Source: Bacteroidota bacterium
GTDB lineage: Bacteria > Bacteroidota > Ignavibacteria > SZUA-365
Assembly (NCBI GenBank): GCA_018224415.1
Contig: JAGTUZ010000312.1
Coordinates: 1 to 14,083, forward strand
Length of the DNA: 14,083 bases
Direction of reading: 5' to 3'
The position numbers were made by a program, and so were the translations under genes. A model generated the notes under the pieces. The model saw only the letters and a program-made list of their open reading frames with translations, did not search any database and had not been told where the DNA came from. This document shows, piece after piece, positions 1 to 7,358 of this stretch; positions within the stretch are counted from its first letter, which is position 1; each line of letters opens with the position of its first letter.

Positions 1-1
1 C

Positions 2-241
2 GATGGCTCCGGCAACGATGGCTCCAGCAACGATGGCTCCGGCAACGATGGCTCCGGCAACGATGGCTCCGGCAACGACGGTTCCAACCGCAACGGCTCG
101 GGCAACGACGGTTCCAACCGCAACGGCTCGGGCAACGACGGTTCCAACCGCAACGGCTCCGGCAACGACGGTTCCAACCGCAACGGCTCGGGCAATGACG
201 GTTCCAACCGCAACGGCTCCGGCAATGATGGTTCCGGCGAT
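2..241 (+). repeat. In-frame tandem repeat, 15-bp units passing into 30-bp units
   Basis: Direct reading shows about five copies of a 15-bp unit (gatggctccggcaac, one with agc for ggc). These are followed by five copies of a 30-bp unit that joins gacggttccaaccgc to aacggctcsggcaac, then a last short DGSGD copy. Each unit is a multiple of three and encodes Asp-Gly-Ser-Gly-Asn or Asp-Gly-Ser-Asn-Arg / Asn-Gly-Ser-Gly-Asn. Copy-number change would therefore lengthen or shorten the linker without a frameshift. The array may begin further left, outside the window. It encodes a flexible, hydrophilic linker in the OmpA-type protein; Ca2+ binding by the Asp/Asn residues is possible but unproven. Confidence 0.93.
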
Positions 242-655
242 GGAGGCATCACGATGAATTTCAACCTCAAATCCGTCGAAAGCATGAGGACGCGCCGCGA
301 CCGCTGGGGAGACCTTCTGGGGCAGCGTGTGAACAACATATTCTTTGATTTCGCGAAATGGGATTTGCGTCCGGAGTCGGGCTTTGAACTGGAGCGTTTG
401 ATCCGCTTCCTGAAATCCAACAAGGATCTCCGCATCGTCATCGCGGCCCATACCGACGACATCGGTTCGGATGATTACAATGTTGACCTTTCCCGCAAAC
501 GTGCCCGTTCCGTTGTGGAATATCTTGTGTCCAATGGAATCAATGCACAGAGACTCGAGGCCATCGGGTATGGTGAATCGCGTCCGGAAGTCCCGAACGA
601 CAGCGAGGAACATCGCGCGCGCAATCGCCGCGTGGAATTCCGCATCGACGAGTAA
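2..655 (+). CDS. OmpA-family peptidoglycan-binding envelope protein, 5'-truncated by the window edge
   Basis: Only the C-terminal 217 codons are present; the frame is open through the left edge. The first ~80 codons encode a tandem D/G/S/N linker (units DGSGN, then DGSNRNGSGN). It runs uninterrupted into an OmpA C-terminal domain (about codons 105-217). That domain shows the beta strand IFFDFAKWDLRP, the AHTDDIGSDDYN segment, the helix LSRKRARSVVEYL, GINAQRLEAIGYGESRP and the terminal ARNRRVEF. The Asp after HT and the Arg in LSRKRA match the family positions that bind the diaminopimelate of peptidoglycan. In this family the domain anchors an outer-membrane or periplasmic protein to the cell wall. 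The ATG at 254 starts just before the domain but is unlikely to be the real start, because the upstream repeats are in the same frame. What lies further N-terminal (barrel, other repeats, signal peptide) is outside the window. The gene is convergent with the carotenoid operon, 52 bp apart, with no obvious terminator between. Confidence 0.9.
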   Translation, partial: DGSGNDGSSNDGSGNDGSGNDGSGNDGSNRNGSGNDGSNRNGSGNDGSNRNGSGNDGSNRNGSGNDGSNRNGSGNDGSGDGGITMNFNLKSVESMRTRRDRWGDLLGQRVNNIFFDFAKWDLRPESGFELERLIRFLKSNKDLRIVIAAHTDDIGSDDYNVDLSRKRARSVVEYLVSNGINAQRLEAIGYGESRPEVPNDSEEHRARNRRVEFRIDE

Positions 656-707
656 ATCTCCCGGTTTCCTGACCGATTTCCTGATGGGCGACGACCAGGC
701 CGTCTGG

Positions 708-2183
708 CTACCTCACCGCCTCCGCCGCGAGCTTCCCTGAAAGCAGCACCAACGGCACACCGCCACCCGGATGCGCCGCTCCGCCGCAGAGATAGAGTCC
801 CTTCGGCGATCGAAGGGCGTTGCGGGGACGGAGAAATGCGGCGTTCCTCGAGTTCGAGGAAATGCCGTAGATGCTGCCACGATTTGCGTTATATCGCTGC
901 TCGAGATCCGCTGGCGTGACTGTCTCCTCGCACACGATGTCCCCTTCGATATCCAGTCCCGCGTGCCGCAAGCGTCGAAGGACGGCGGCGCGCACTTCCG
1001 GGATACCGGCGTCCCGGTTTTCATCGGTCACGTAAGGCATGTTCACAAGAACGAACCAGTTCTCGTGCCCTTCGGGTGCATGCGAGGGATCGGCATGGGA
1101 CGTGATCGAAACATACACCGTGGGATCGCGGGGTGGGACGCGACGGGTGAAAATGTCGTCGAACTCCTCCGCGTAGTCGTCGGAGAAAAAAATATTGTGA
1201 TGCGCCAACCGGGAGTTTTGTCCGCGCACGCCCCAGAGAAAGACAAGCCCGCTGCACGACGGCTCGAGCCGTTCGTATCGGCGTGTGCGGCGCAACGCCC
1301 GCGGGCTGCCGTCATCCAACAGCCGTGTCATCGTGAAGACAGCGTCGGCGTTGCTCACCACCGTGTCGAATGGCTCATGGCCACCGTCGATCCGGAGCCC
1401 CGTAACCTTCCCGCCCGCGACTGCGATTCCTTCCACCCGTGCATCGAAGCGGAAACGCACACCGAGCCGCCGGGCGATCGATTCGAGACTACGCACAAGT
1501 GCGTACATGCCGCCACGGACATAGTAACCGCCCAATCGGTATTCGACGTAGGGAATGATATTGAGCGTGGCGGGGGCGGCATACGGGTTCGAGCCGTTGT
1601 ACGTAGCGTAGCGGTCGAACAGCTGCACGATGCGCGGGTCTCGGAAAAAGGATGTCGTCCGCGCATGGACGGTACGGAAGGGGTCGATCTGCGGCAGACG
1701 CAGAAGGATCCCCACATTCTTCCAGCTCAGCAGCGCCTTGAGATCGGTCAGCGAATGGAAGAGAAAAATATCACTGGTCAGCTCATAGATGCGCTGGCTG
1801 TAGTCGAGGAAACGCGTCACCGCGTCGGCGTCATCCGGAGCCATCGCGCGCACCTGTGCGCGGAATGTTTCCTCGTGAGCGCTCGCGTCGAGAACGGTGC
1901 CATCGGGATAGAAGTACCGGCAGATTGGATCGACCGGGACGAGTTCGACCCGCTCTTCCGCACTCGCGTCGGCGGCGTCGTACAGCTGTTCGAGCACGAA
2001 GGGCATGGTCAGCAGTGAGGGCCCGGTGTCGAAGCGGAAACCGTCCATTTGCAGCTCTGAGGCCTTCCCTCCCACAGAGCTGTTTTTCTCGAACACCGTC
2101 ACATCTTTTCCGCGAACAGCGAGATGGATCGCGGCGGAGAGACCACCGAGTCCTGCCCCGATCACACCGATGTCTTCAGCCAT
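708..2183 (-). CDS. crtI: CrtI-family carotenoid desaturase (phytoene desaturase or 3,4-desaturase)
   Basis: FAD-dependent carotenoid desaturase of 491 aa, normal for CrtI. The N-terminus has the dinucleotide-binding motif GAGLGG (residues 9-14), then the E of VFEK and GGKASE. The family signature FRFDTGPSLLTMP follows. The C-terminal FAD segment reads LYLCGGAAHPGGGVPLVLLSG. Family members act at the membrane, inserting double bonds into phytoene (to lycopene) or into the 1'-hydroxylated end of a carotenoid. The central TYNGSNPYAAPATLNIIP and YYVRGGM segments resemble, from memory, the CrtD branch of Bacteroidota as well as CrtI, so substrate is not settled. It is the last gene of the carotenoid operon. 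The start at ATG 2183 gives the standard N-terminus (MAEDIGVIGAG). A GTG at 2237 overlapping the cruF stop (GTGA) would add 18 residues with no family counterpart but fits the operon's coupling habit. Neither has a clear Shine-Dalgarno. Confidence 0.9.
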   Translation of the reverse strand: MAEDIGVIGAGLGGLSAAIHLAVRGKDVTVFEKNSSVGGKASELQMDGFRFDTGPSLLTMPFVLEQLYDAADASAEERVELVPVDPICRYFYPDGTVLDASAHEETFRAQVRAMAPDDADAVTRFLDYSQRIYELTSDIFLFHSLTDLKALLSWKNVGILLRLPQIDPFRTVHARTTSFFRDPRIVQLFDRYATYNGSNPYAAPATLNIIPYVEYRLGGYYVRGGMYALVRSLESIARRLGVRFRFDARVEGIAVAGGKVTGLRIDGGHEPFDTVVSNADAVFTMTRLLDDGSPRALRRTRRYERLEPSCSGLVFLWGVRGQNSRLAHHNIFFSDDYAEEFDDIFTRRVPPRDPTVYVSITSHADPSHAPEGHENWFVLVNMPYVTDENRDAGIPEVRAAVLRRLRHAGLDIEGDIVCEETVTPADLEQRYNANRGSIYGISSNSRNAAFLRPRNALRSPKGLYLCGGAAHPGGGVPLVLLSGKLAAEAVR

Positions 2184-2233
2184 GTTCGGGAATCCGGCAT
2201 GTGTATGGATTGATGTGACGCATGGTGTCGTGC

Positions 2234-2935
2234 TCACCCGATGCGGAGCAGTCCGCTCTTGATCCCAAAAAACGTGATGGCGAAGTACAGCATCATGGCA
2301 ATGTAAAGATGCGCCGGAACGCGCAGACGAATGCGTCGCTCCGCATGGTCACGGAGAAACAGCAGGGACGCGAGACTGATCACGAACCAGCTGACGTAGT
2401 TGCTCACGGGTGGAAAGCGCGCATTCCAATGCCAGAGATCGAGCGCATCGGCGGCGAATTCGAGGAAGAAATCAAAAAACGTGGCGAAGAGGGCCCCGAG
2501 AACACAGCTCACGCGTCCGAAAAAATGACCCACTACGGAATCGCTCACGGCGATGACAAGCAGCCAGGCGAAGGGAATCACGATCGATACGCCCAGCACT
2601 TTCCAGCCCAGGGCCTCGGTATACACATATTCGCCGAAGGGGAAGCTGGTCGCAACGCCGAGCGCCTCGATCGCCCAGGTCGCGACAAAAATCACCGCGA
2701 AAATCCGCAGCATGCGAAAGCTCCATTGGTATGTGAGCCAAACCGCGAGGATGGCACTGCCCACAAGCACGAACGGCGTCATGGGCGCCATCACGCCCTG
2801 CAGCACCCCAAGGGCGTTCCAGGCCGCACCGGCCAGAAAAAAGAAATAGATGACCGTTATCCAGAGTGTATCCGGCAGTTGCCGGAGACGCTCGTCCCAG
2901 GCAAGATGATCTTCGAGCAGCGTGGTCTGGTTCAT
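2234..2935 (-). CDS. cruF: CruF-type carotenoid 1',2'-hydratase (carotenoid biosynthesis membrane protein)
   Basis: A 233-aa polytopic membrane protein with about six to seven hydrophobic segments. It belongs by pattern to the CruF / DUF422 (Caroten_synth) family: the TM stretch EALGVATSFPFGEYVYTE followed by LGWKVLGVSIVIPFAWLL is the family core, and a later acidic/aromatic stretch (DFFLEFAADALDLWHW) matches its second conserved region. Characterised members hydrate the 1',2' double bond of the acyclic psi end of gamma-carotene or lycopene, giving a tertiary 1'-OH. The ATG at 2935 overlaps the upstream desaturase stop by 4 bp (ATGA) and is preceded by AAGG at suitable spacing, so the start is well supported. 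Its position between two desaturases and after a glycosyltransferase gene fits a pathway that modifies the uncyclised end of a monocyclic carotenoid. Confidence 0.9.
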   Translation of the reverse strand: MNQTTLLEDHLAWDERLRQLPDTLWITVIYFFFLAGAAWNALGVLQGVMAPMTPFVLVGSAILAVWLTYQWSFRMLRIFAVIFVATWAIEALGVATSFPFGEYVYTEALGWKVLGVSIVIPFAWLLVIAVSDSVVGHFFGRVSCVLGALFATFFDFFLEFAADALDLWHWNARFPPVSNYVSWFVISLASLLFLRDHAERRIRLRVPAHLYIAMMLYFAITFFGIKSGLLRIG

Positions 2936-4467
2936 CGAAGCACCTTCATGCGTTTGGCGAGGGCAAGGGCGCCCAGTGTGACGCCGGGAATGCCCTGACC
3001 GGGAAAGAATGTATCACCAAGACAATACAGTCCGTCGAATGGCGTCGTCGGCATCGGATAGCGAAAGGGGAAAACGCGGCGGTCCAGTGGAATGCCGCCC
3101 ACGAGGCCACCGAAACGACCGGTGTATTTCTCGAACGTGCGGGGCGTCCCGCTCTGCACGAAACGGAATGACATGTCGCAAAGATCTTCAACATGCGATC
3201 GCAAAGCAAGCAGGATTTCGCCCTCGGCTGATTGTTTCCATTGCCGATAATACTCCCGCCCTGCGAGCAGTGCGGGATGACCGGCTCCCAGATGGGTACT
3301 CACCGTCAGTGTCCGGAACCCCGAAGGCGCCCGCTCTTCGTCCTCGGGATGGGAGAAGGAAAGAAACAGCGTGCTGCTCCCTGTGGAAACGAGCGAAGTT
3401 GGCAGCACCACCTGCAGGTTCAGCGGCATCCCCGCTCCCACACCTGCCTCCACAAGCGCATACATGGTGAACGCGCCCCAGTGCTCCACACCGGAAGCAC
3501 GAAGGCGGGCCACACTCCCCTCGAAGTATGAGCGAAGAGCGCCCGTGGTCATCTCCGGAAGATTGAACACCGGAACGTCCGTCACGACCGTTTCCGTCTC
3601 GACTACCCCCCCCTTCGCCGTGCGCACCGTCCACACTCCATTCGTCCGCTCGATGCGCCGCACGGGCTGCAGGTACACGACATCGGCACCGGCGTCGGTT
3701 GCGCACTGCTCGAGAAAGCGCGCGTACCGGATCATCCCCCCACGAACGGAATACAGCGGGTAGTCGGGATACGACAGGCCCAGCGCGCCAGCGAAAAACG
3801 GGACGCGCGCCGATGTCGCCTGACTGGTGATCAGCAGCTGCGCGTCAACGAAACGGCGGAAGGAATCACTCCCGGCGCCGTGCCGCCCGATACGCGAAGC
3901 GACCGAGGCGAAAAGGTGCGGAAGGTGGCGCAACACCCCGCTGCGCACATGCCGGATATTCGCTGCCGTTTCTCTGATACTGCGGGGAGGGAGATATGGC
4001 ACGGTGGACATCATCTCGTAGGCGGCGTCGCTGTAACCGGACACTTCGTTCCAGAAACCGCGCATCGGCCGGTCGAAGGCCTGTTCCGCCTCCTGAATCC
4101 ACGCCTCACGATCGCGATGCCGGAGTATCATCCTCCCGTCGATGTGGATGCCCATCGGCGGATCGGCCGGGAGCAGTCCGTCGAAGGGCCCTATCCGGCC
4201 GAACAAGTCGTGCAGGGGTTGACCAGGGGCGATGCCGCTGAACGTGGTGGCGCCCACGTCGAATACCGCATCTGCTTTTCGATACGAACTGGCGCAGCCG
4301 CCGGGATAGTGAATGGCCTCGAGCAGCAGCACCTTCGCCCCGCTCCGGGCCAACAGCGCCGCGGCCGACAGGCCCCCCATCCCCGCACCAACAATGGCGA
4401 CGTCATACCGTCGTTGCCGGATTTCGGTTTCCACGTCGAAACGACGAAGTGTCGCGGTGTCCGTCAT
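2932..4467 (-). CDS. crtD: CrtD-like carotenoid C-3',4' desaturase / CrtI-superfamily oxidoreductase
   Basis: FAD-dependent oxidoreductase of 511 aa. It has a 20-residue N-terminal extension, then YDVAIVGAGMGG (Rossmann GAGMGG at 27-32), LLLEAIHYPGGCASSY and FDVGATTFSGIAPG. The C-terminus carries TPRTFEKYTGRFGGLVGG and the closing FAD motif YCLGDTFFPGQGIPGVTLGA. The FDVGAT, PRTF-YTGR and GQGIPGVT pattern resembles cyanobacterial-type CrtD more than classical phytoene desaturase, so I infer C-3',4' desaturation of a 1'-hydroxycarotenoid. A CRTISO-like isomerase or a phytoene/zeta-carotene desaturase cannot be excluded. The start at ATG 4467 is firm: it overlaps the glycosyltransferase stop as ATGA and has GGGAGG six bases upstream. 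The frame stays open upstream to 4974, but that stretch is antisense-like and lies inside the glycosyltransferase gene. Confidence 0.82.
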   Translation of the reverse strand: MTDTATLRRFDVETEIRQRRYDVAIVGAGMGGLSAAALLARSGAKVLLLEAIHYPGGCASSYRKADAVFDVGATTFSGIAPGQPLHDLFGRIGPFDGLLPADPPMGIHIDGRMILRHRDREAWIQEAEQAFDRPMRGFWNEVSGYSDAAYEMMSTVPYLPPRSIRETAANIRHVRSGVLRHLPHLFASVASRIGRHGAGSDSFRRFVDAQLLITSQATSARVPFFAGALGLSYPDYPLYSVRGGMIRYARFLEQCATDAGADVVYLQPVRRIERTNGVWTVRTAKGGVVETETVVTDVPVFNLPEMTTGALRSYFEGSVARLRASGVEHWGAFTMYALVEAGVGAGMPLNLQVVLPTSLVSTGSSTLFLSFSHPEDEERAPSGFRTLTVSTHLGAGHPALLAGREYYRQWKQSAEGEILLALRSHVEDLCDMSFRFVQSGTPRTFEKYTGRFGGLVGGIPLDRRVFPFRYPMPTTPFDGLYCLGDTFFPGQGIPGVTLGALALAKRMKVLR

Positions 4468-5699
4468 TCCGCACCTCCCACCGAAATGCGACGACCCTTC
4501 CAGCCCACGGTACCATGCCGGTACCGCAGGAGGATCGCTTCGACTCCGATCAGCACCGCCGCCATGACACCCAGGGGGTGCAGCAGCATCGCCACGAACC
4601 CGTGCCCCGCGCGCCAGGAGAGAAATCCACGGACGAGCATGTTGAGTCCGACGGCGACGAGGGCCAGCGGCCAGGCGGAAGTGAACAGCAGGAAATACGG
4701 AAGGACAAACACCCCAAACAGCAGCGTCAACACCGCGAGAAACGCCGTCGTATTGAAACCGAACGCGGCGAAAAAATTCTTGGAAAACCCTTCCCTGATT
4801 TCCGCGATTCGTTTGTACATCCGGCAGGAAACGCTTCCCGCTCCCACGGTAAGCAGCATACGTCCTCCCACGCGCTTGACGGTGCGTGCGAGCGCAACAT
4901 CCTCGACGATTTCTCCCTTCACTGCCGCGTGTCCCCCGATACGCGTATAGATCGGGCGACGGAAGGCGAACCACTGTCCGTTCGCTGCCGCAAGCGACAC
5001 CGCACGGCTTCGATGCACAAGCGGAAGGGGAAGGAAACCATACAGCAGAAGGTCCATCACCGGAATCACCGCAGCCGCAGCGAGGCTGTCGAGCTGCTGC
5101 CGGGGAAAGGCCGAAAGCGCGTCGGCGTGATACCGTCGCATGGCACGAAGCGTATGCGCGACGGCATCGGGAGAAGGACGCACGTCCGCATCCACGAAGA
5201 GCAGCACATCACCCCGAGCCCCGCCGGCAAGCTGATGGCAGGCCCAGTTCTTTCCCGTCCACCCCGGAGGAAGCGCGACTCCCTGCTGGAGGCGGATGCG
5301 TTCGTCCTCTCCTGCGTGTCTGCGAACCACCTCCGCCGTGCCGTCTTCGGACTGGTCGTCGAGCACGATGATCTCCAACGGTTGCAGACGCTGGGAACAT
5401 AAAGCGGATAACAAGACATCAATATTGGATTCTTCGTTGCGCGCAGGAATGCACACGGATACGGAAGGAAGCGCGGCGTCGGATGTGGTGAAAGTCTCTT
5501 CATCGAGTGCACCAACATCGCGCGCGCCTGCATGGAGGGATTTGGAAGTCGCATCGGCAGCCGCCGGGAATCCTGACCCGCTCTTGCCGTCGCCTTGGCC
5601 CGCGCGGCGAAGAAACGGTCCGACAAACATGTTGACCGCCACCGTGCATGTGATCATCACGAGTAGGGCAATGATGACGGCAAGCAGAAGCTCCAGCAT
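4464..5699 (-). CDS. Membrane-anchored GT2-family glycosyltransferase, probable carotenoid glycosyltransferase
   Basis: A 411-aa protein with an N-terminal hydrophobic anchor (residues 1-29), a GT-A fold GT2 domain and two to three C-terminal TM segments (about 315-385). GT2 motifs are clear: VSVCIPARNEE (80-90), LDDQSEDGT (113-121), the metal-binding DAD at 170-172, NGQW (240-243) and the catalytic ED at 266-267, with RMYKR near 293 in place of the usual QxxRW-type element. Similar enzymes in carotenoid clusters (CruG/CrtQ type) transfer a sugar to a hydroxylated carotenoid end; donor and acceptor here are inferred from the neighbours. Residues about 31-77 are a Gly/Ala/Ser-rich insertion between anchor and catalytic domain. 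The start at ATG 5699 lies 4 bp after the crtB stop. The open frame continues upstream to 5993, but that part is antisense-like coding inside crtB. Confidence 0.87.
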   Translation of the reverse strand: MLELLLAVIIALLVMITCTVAVNMFVGPFLRRAGQGDGKSGSGFPAAADATSKSLHAGARDVGALDEETFTTSDAALPSVSVCIPARNEESNIDVLLSALCSQRLQPLEIIVLDDQSEDGTAEVVRRHAGEDERIRLQQGVALPPGWTGKNWACHQLAGGARGDVLLFVDADVRPSPDAVAHTLRAMRRYHADALSAFPRQQLDSLAAAAVIPVMDLLLYGFLPLPLVHRSRAVSLAAANGQWFAFRRPIYTRIGGHAAVKGEIVEDVALARTVKRVGGRMLLTVGAGSVSCRMYKRIAEIREGFSKNFFAAFGFNTTAFLAVLTLLFGVFVLPYFLLFTSAWPLALVAVGLNMLVRGFLSWRAGHGFVAMLLHPLGVMAAVLIGVEAILLRYRHGTVGWKGRRISVGGAE

Positions 5700-5703
5700 G
5701 GAA

Positions 5704-6690
5704 TCACTCGACGGAAGAAAGCGGGGGCATTGGATTCTCGGCGAGACCGTCCGGAGTCGTCGAACGCGGTACTCCGCTTGGTGCGCCACCACGTGTGGGC
5801 AGCCATCCGGCAACGGCCATGCGGCCGAGCGTGCGAAACTTCCGGGACGTCGAGACCACCGGGCGACGCGCGAACACGTCATAATCCGCACGCTCGATCT
5901 CCCGGAGAATTTCACGGTACAATCGCGAGGCGGCGCGAACGGCGGCGCGTCCCTGCTGGTGCAAAAGCGGAATGCCCTGTTCGGCGTACTCAAAATAGGA
6001 ATGTGCGCGCGCGACCTGCGCGCTGACGAGCCTTCGCAGCTCGGGCGTCATCCGGCGCGCGGCGATATCCTCCTCACGAACACCGAATTCATGCAGATCT
6101 TCCACGGGCAGGTACACCTTGCGTCGAAGCTGCCAGTCCTCGTCCACGTCCCGAAGAATGTTCGTCAGCTGCATCGCAATGCCCAGTGCCTCGGCGTACG
6201 GAAAGGCTTCCCGGCTGTGATACCCGAAGACATACGTCATCATCAGTCCCACGACGGAAGCCACACGATAGCAGAACATGCGAAGATGGGCGAAGCTCAG
6301 ATACCGGTGCACCGTCAGGTCCATCTCCACTCCGTCGATCAGCTCGAGGGGCAATTGAAGGGGAATCCCGTACCTGTGCAGCAGGGGAATGAACACCGCC
6401 AACACGGGATGCTGGGATTCACCCGTCACGAAAGCCTTACACACTTCCTCCCGCCACTGCGTCAGTTCCGTCCGCAGGTCCTCGCTGGATCGGTTGCGTG
6501 GCGAGTCGACGATGTTGTCGGTGTAGCGGCAGAAGGCGTACACGGCGTAGACGTCCCCTCGCTTCGCGCGCGGCATGAACTGCGTGGCGAGATAGAAACT
6601 CTTCGAATACGTCCGCGTCAGCAACCTCGCGTAGGCAATCGCGGGGATGCGGTCAAGACCCGCGTCGGCATTGGGAGATTTCATGCTCAT
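5704..6690 (-). CDS. crtB: Phytoene synthase
   Basis: A 328-aa trans-isoprenyl diphosphate synthase that condenses two geranylgeranyl diphosphates head-to-head to phytoene, the first committed carotenoid step. Both Mg2+-binding aspartate-rich motifs are present: DNIVD at 58-62 and NILRDVDEDW at 177-186. The YSKSFYLAT substrate-pocket stretch (28-36) and KVYLPVEDL are also typical. Squalene synthase is the related alternative, but length and motifs suit CrtB and the operon settles it. I chose ATG 6690 (MSMKSPN), with GAGA seven bases upstream and 13 bp after the crtYd stop; ATG 6684 is a close alternative. An upstream in-frame ATG at 6792 would overlap crtYd by about 90 bp with non-family sequence. 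The third gene of the operon. Confidence 0.96.
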   Translation of the reverse strand: MSMKSPNADAGLDRIPAIAYARLLTRTYSKSFYLATQFMPRAKRGDVYAVYAFCRYTDNIVDSPRNRSSEDLRTELTQWREEVCKAFVTGESQHPVLAVFIPLLHRYGIPLQLPLELIDGVEMDLTVHRYLSFAHLRMFCYRVASVVGLMMTYVFGYHSREAFPYAEALGIAMQLTNILRDVDEDWQLRRKVYLPVEDLHEFGVREEDIAARRMTPELRRLVSAQVARAHSYFEYAEQGIPLLHQQGRAAVRAASRLYREILREIERADYDVFARRPVVSTSRKFRTLGRMAVAGWLPTRGGAPSGVPRSTTPDGLAENPMPPLSSVE

Positions 6691-6703
6691 CGAATTATCT
6701 CGT

Positions 6704-7030
6704 TCATCGGTGTTCCTCGTGTTGGGCTGCGCCTGACGCACGCCGCGGGGACAGGTATTCATACAGAGCGATCGTTGGAGTGACCAGGGCAAAGAGATAG
6801 GCGAAGTCTTCGATCGGAATGGTGATCACGCGGAAACCGGTAATGGCTTGCGGAGCATACATAACAACCGGAAGCCCCGTCAGAATTCCGTTCACGACAA
6901 GAAAAAACAGCAGCATGACCGCCAGAAACACAGCGTAGCGGCGCGTCAGGAGAATCCTGGTGCGCAGGATCGCCAGATCGAGCACGACGGCGAGCGCTGC
7001 GGCGACGAGAACCAGTGCGGTGTAGGTCAT
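6704..7030 (-). CDS. crtYd: Lycopene cyclase subunit CrtYd (heterodimeric type)
   Basis: A 108-aa membrane protein with about three TM helices. It carries the signatures of the small lycopene-cyclase domain: LDLAILRTRILLTRR, NGILTGLPVVMY, and the acidic motif IPIEDFAYL, whose Glu/Asp are needed in related cyclases. With CrtYc it forms the two-subunit cyclase known from Actinobacteria, Myxococcus and some Bacteroidota-type lineages, converting one or both psi ends of lycopene to beta rings. The ATG at 7030 overlaps the crtYc stop (ATGA) and has GAGG five bases upstream, so the start is clear. The tail after the last helix (SPRRASGAAQHEEHR) is hydrophilic. Close relatives also serve as C50 cyclases (CrtYe/Yf), but no UbiA-type elongase lies nearby, so C40 cyclisation is favoured. 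Confidence 0.92.
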   Translation of the reverse strand: MTYTALVLVAAALAVVLDLAILRTRILLTRRYAVFLAVMLLFFLVVNGILTGLPVVMYAPQAITGFRVITIPIEDFAYLFALVTPTIALYEYLSPRRASGAAQHEEHR

Positions 7031-7338
7031 CGACGCCTCATGAACCAGCCGACGGTGTCCCACACCAGAATCGAGGTCAGCGGTACAACGATGAAAAACA
7101 GGATTTCCTCTATCGGCAATCCCGCGATGCGCCAGCCGATGGTGTGAAGATCGGAAAAGCTCCAGTGGCCCGCCGCGGTGACGGCGATGTCCCATCCCAC
7201 GAACGGCACGGCCACGATCAGCATCGCGCCAAGCGCGGGACGCAGCCTGCGATGCAGAGGCAGATTGAGGTCACGATATTTCCAGAGGAAGGGAGCCGCG
7301 ACCGCAGCCATCAGCGCGAGATACGTGAATTTCTCCAT
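7027..7338 (-). CDS. crtYc: Lycopene cyclase subunit CrtYc (heterodimeric type)
   Basis: A 103-aa polytopic protein with about three TM segments. It has the conserved subunit-c pattern: PLHRRLRP near residue 27, WDIAVTAAGHWSF around 49-61, and GLPIEEILFFIVVPL around 72-86, containing the PxEE acidic motif. It is the partner of the adjacent crtYd and forms the lycopene beta-cyclase with it. It is the first gene of the operon: the ATG at 7338 lies only about 14 nt from the predicted transcription start, with at best a weak GGA ribosome-binding element. The two halves are separate genes joined by a 4-bp overlap, not a fused CrtYcd. Confidence 0.92.
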   Translation of the reverse strand: MEKFTYLALMAAVAAPFLWKYRDLNLPLHRRLRPALGAMLIVAVPFVGWDIAVTAAGHWSFSDLHTIGWRIAGLPIEEILFFIVVPLTSILVWDTVGWFMRRR

Positions 7339-7358
7339 GTTGATTGTCCGATGAACAC

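Noticed and set aside
1..241. Possible CRISPR-like array
   Set aside because: Units of 15/30 bp are directly adjacent with no unique spacers and keep a coding frame, so this is a coding tandem repeat.
3..257. Open frame encoding a repetitive MAPAT-type protein over the repeat tract
   Set aside because: It is a second frame of the tandem repeat. The frame giving DGSGN runs directly into the OmpA domain and is the coding one.
254..655. Complete 133-aa OmpA protein starting at ATG 254
   Set aside because: The frame continues upstream without a stop, and a free-standing protein from here would lack a signal peptide.
656..707. Terminator between the convergent OmpA-type and crtI genes
   Set aside because: Only a weak CCAG/CTGG stem and a TTTCCTGA direct repeat are present, with no T-run; not called.
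771..2018. Long plus-strand open frame (415 aa)
   Set aside because: Antisense to the CrtI-family gene, with no recognisable domain; an effect of codon bias in GC-rich DNA.
3880..4950. Long plus-strand open frame (356 aa)
   Set aside because: Antisense to the CrtD-like and glycosyltransferase genes; Arg/Pro/His-rich composition without family motifs.
4468..4974. N-terminal extension of the CrtD-like desaturase
   Set aside because: This open stretch lies within the glycosyltransferase gene. ATG 4467 has a strong Shine-Dalgarno, an ATGA overlap and begins the conserved fold.
5296..6783. Long plus-strand open frame (495 aa)
   Set aside because: Antisense to crtB and the glycosyltransferase, whose motifs are unambiguous.
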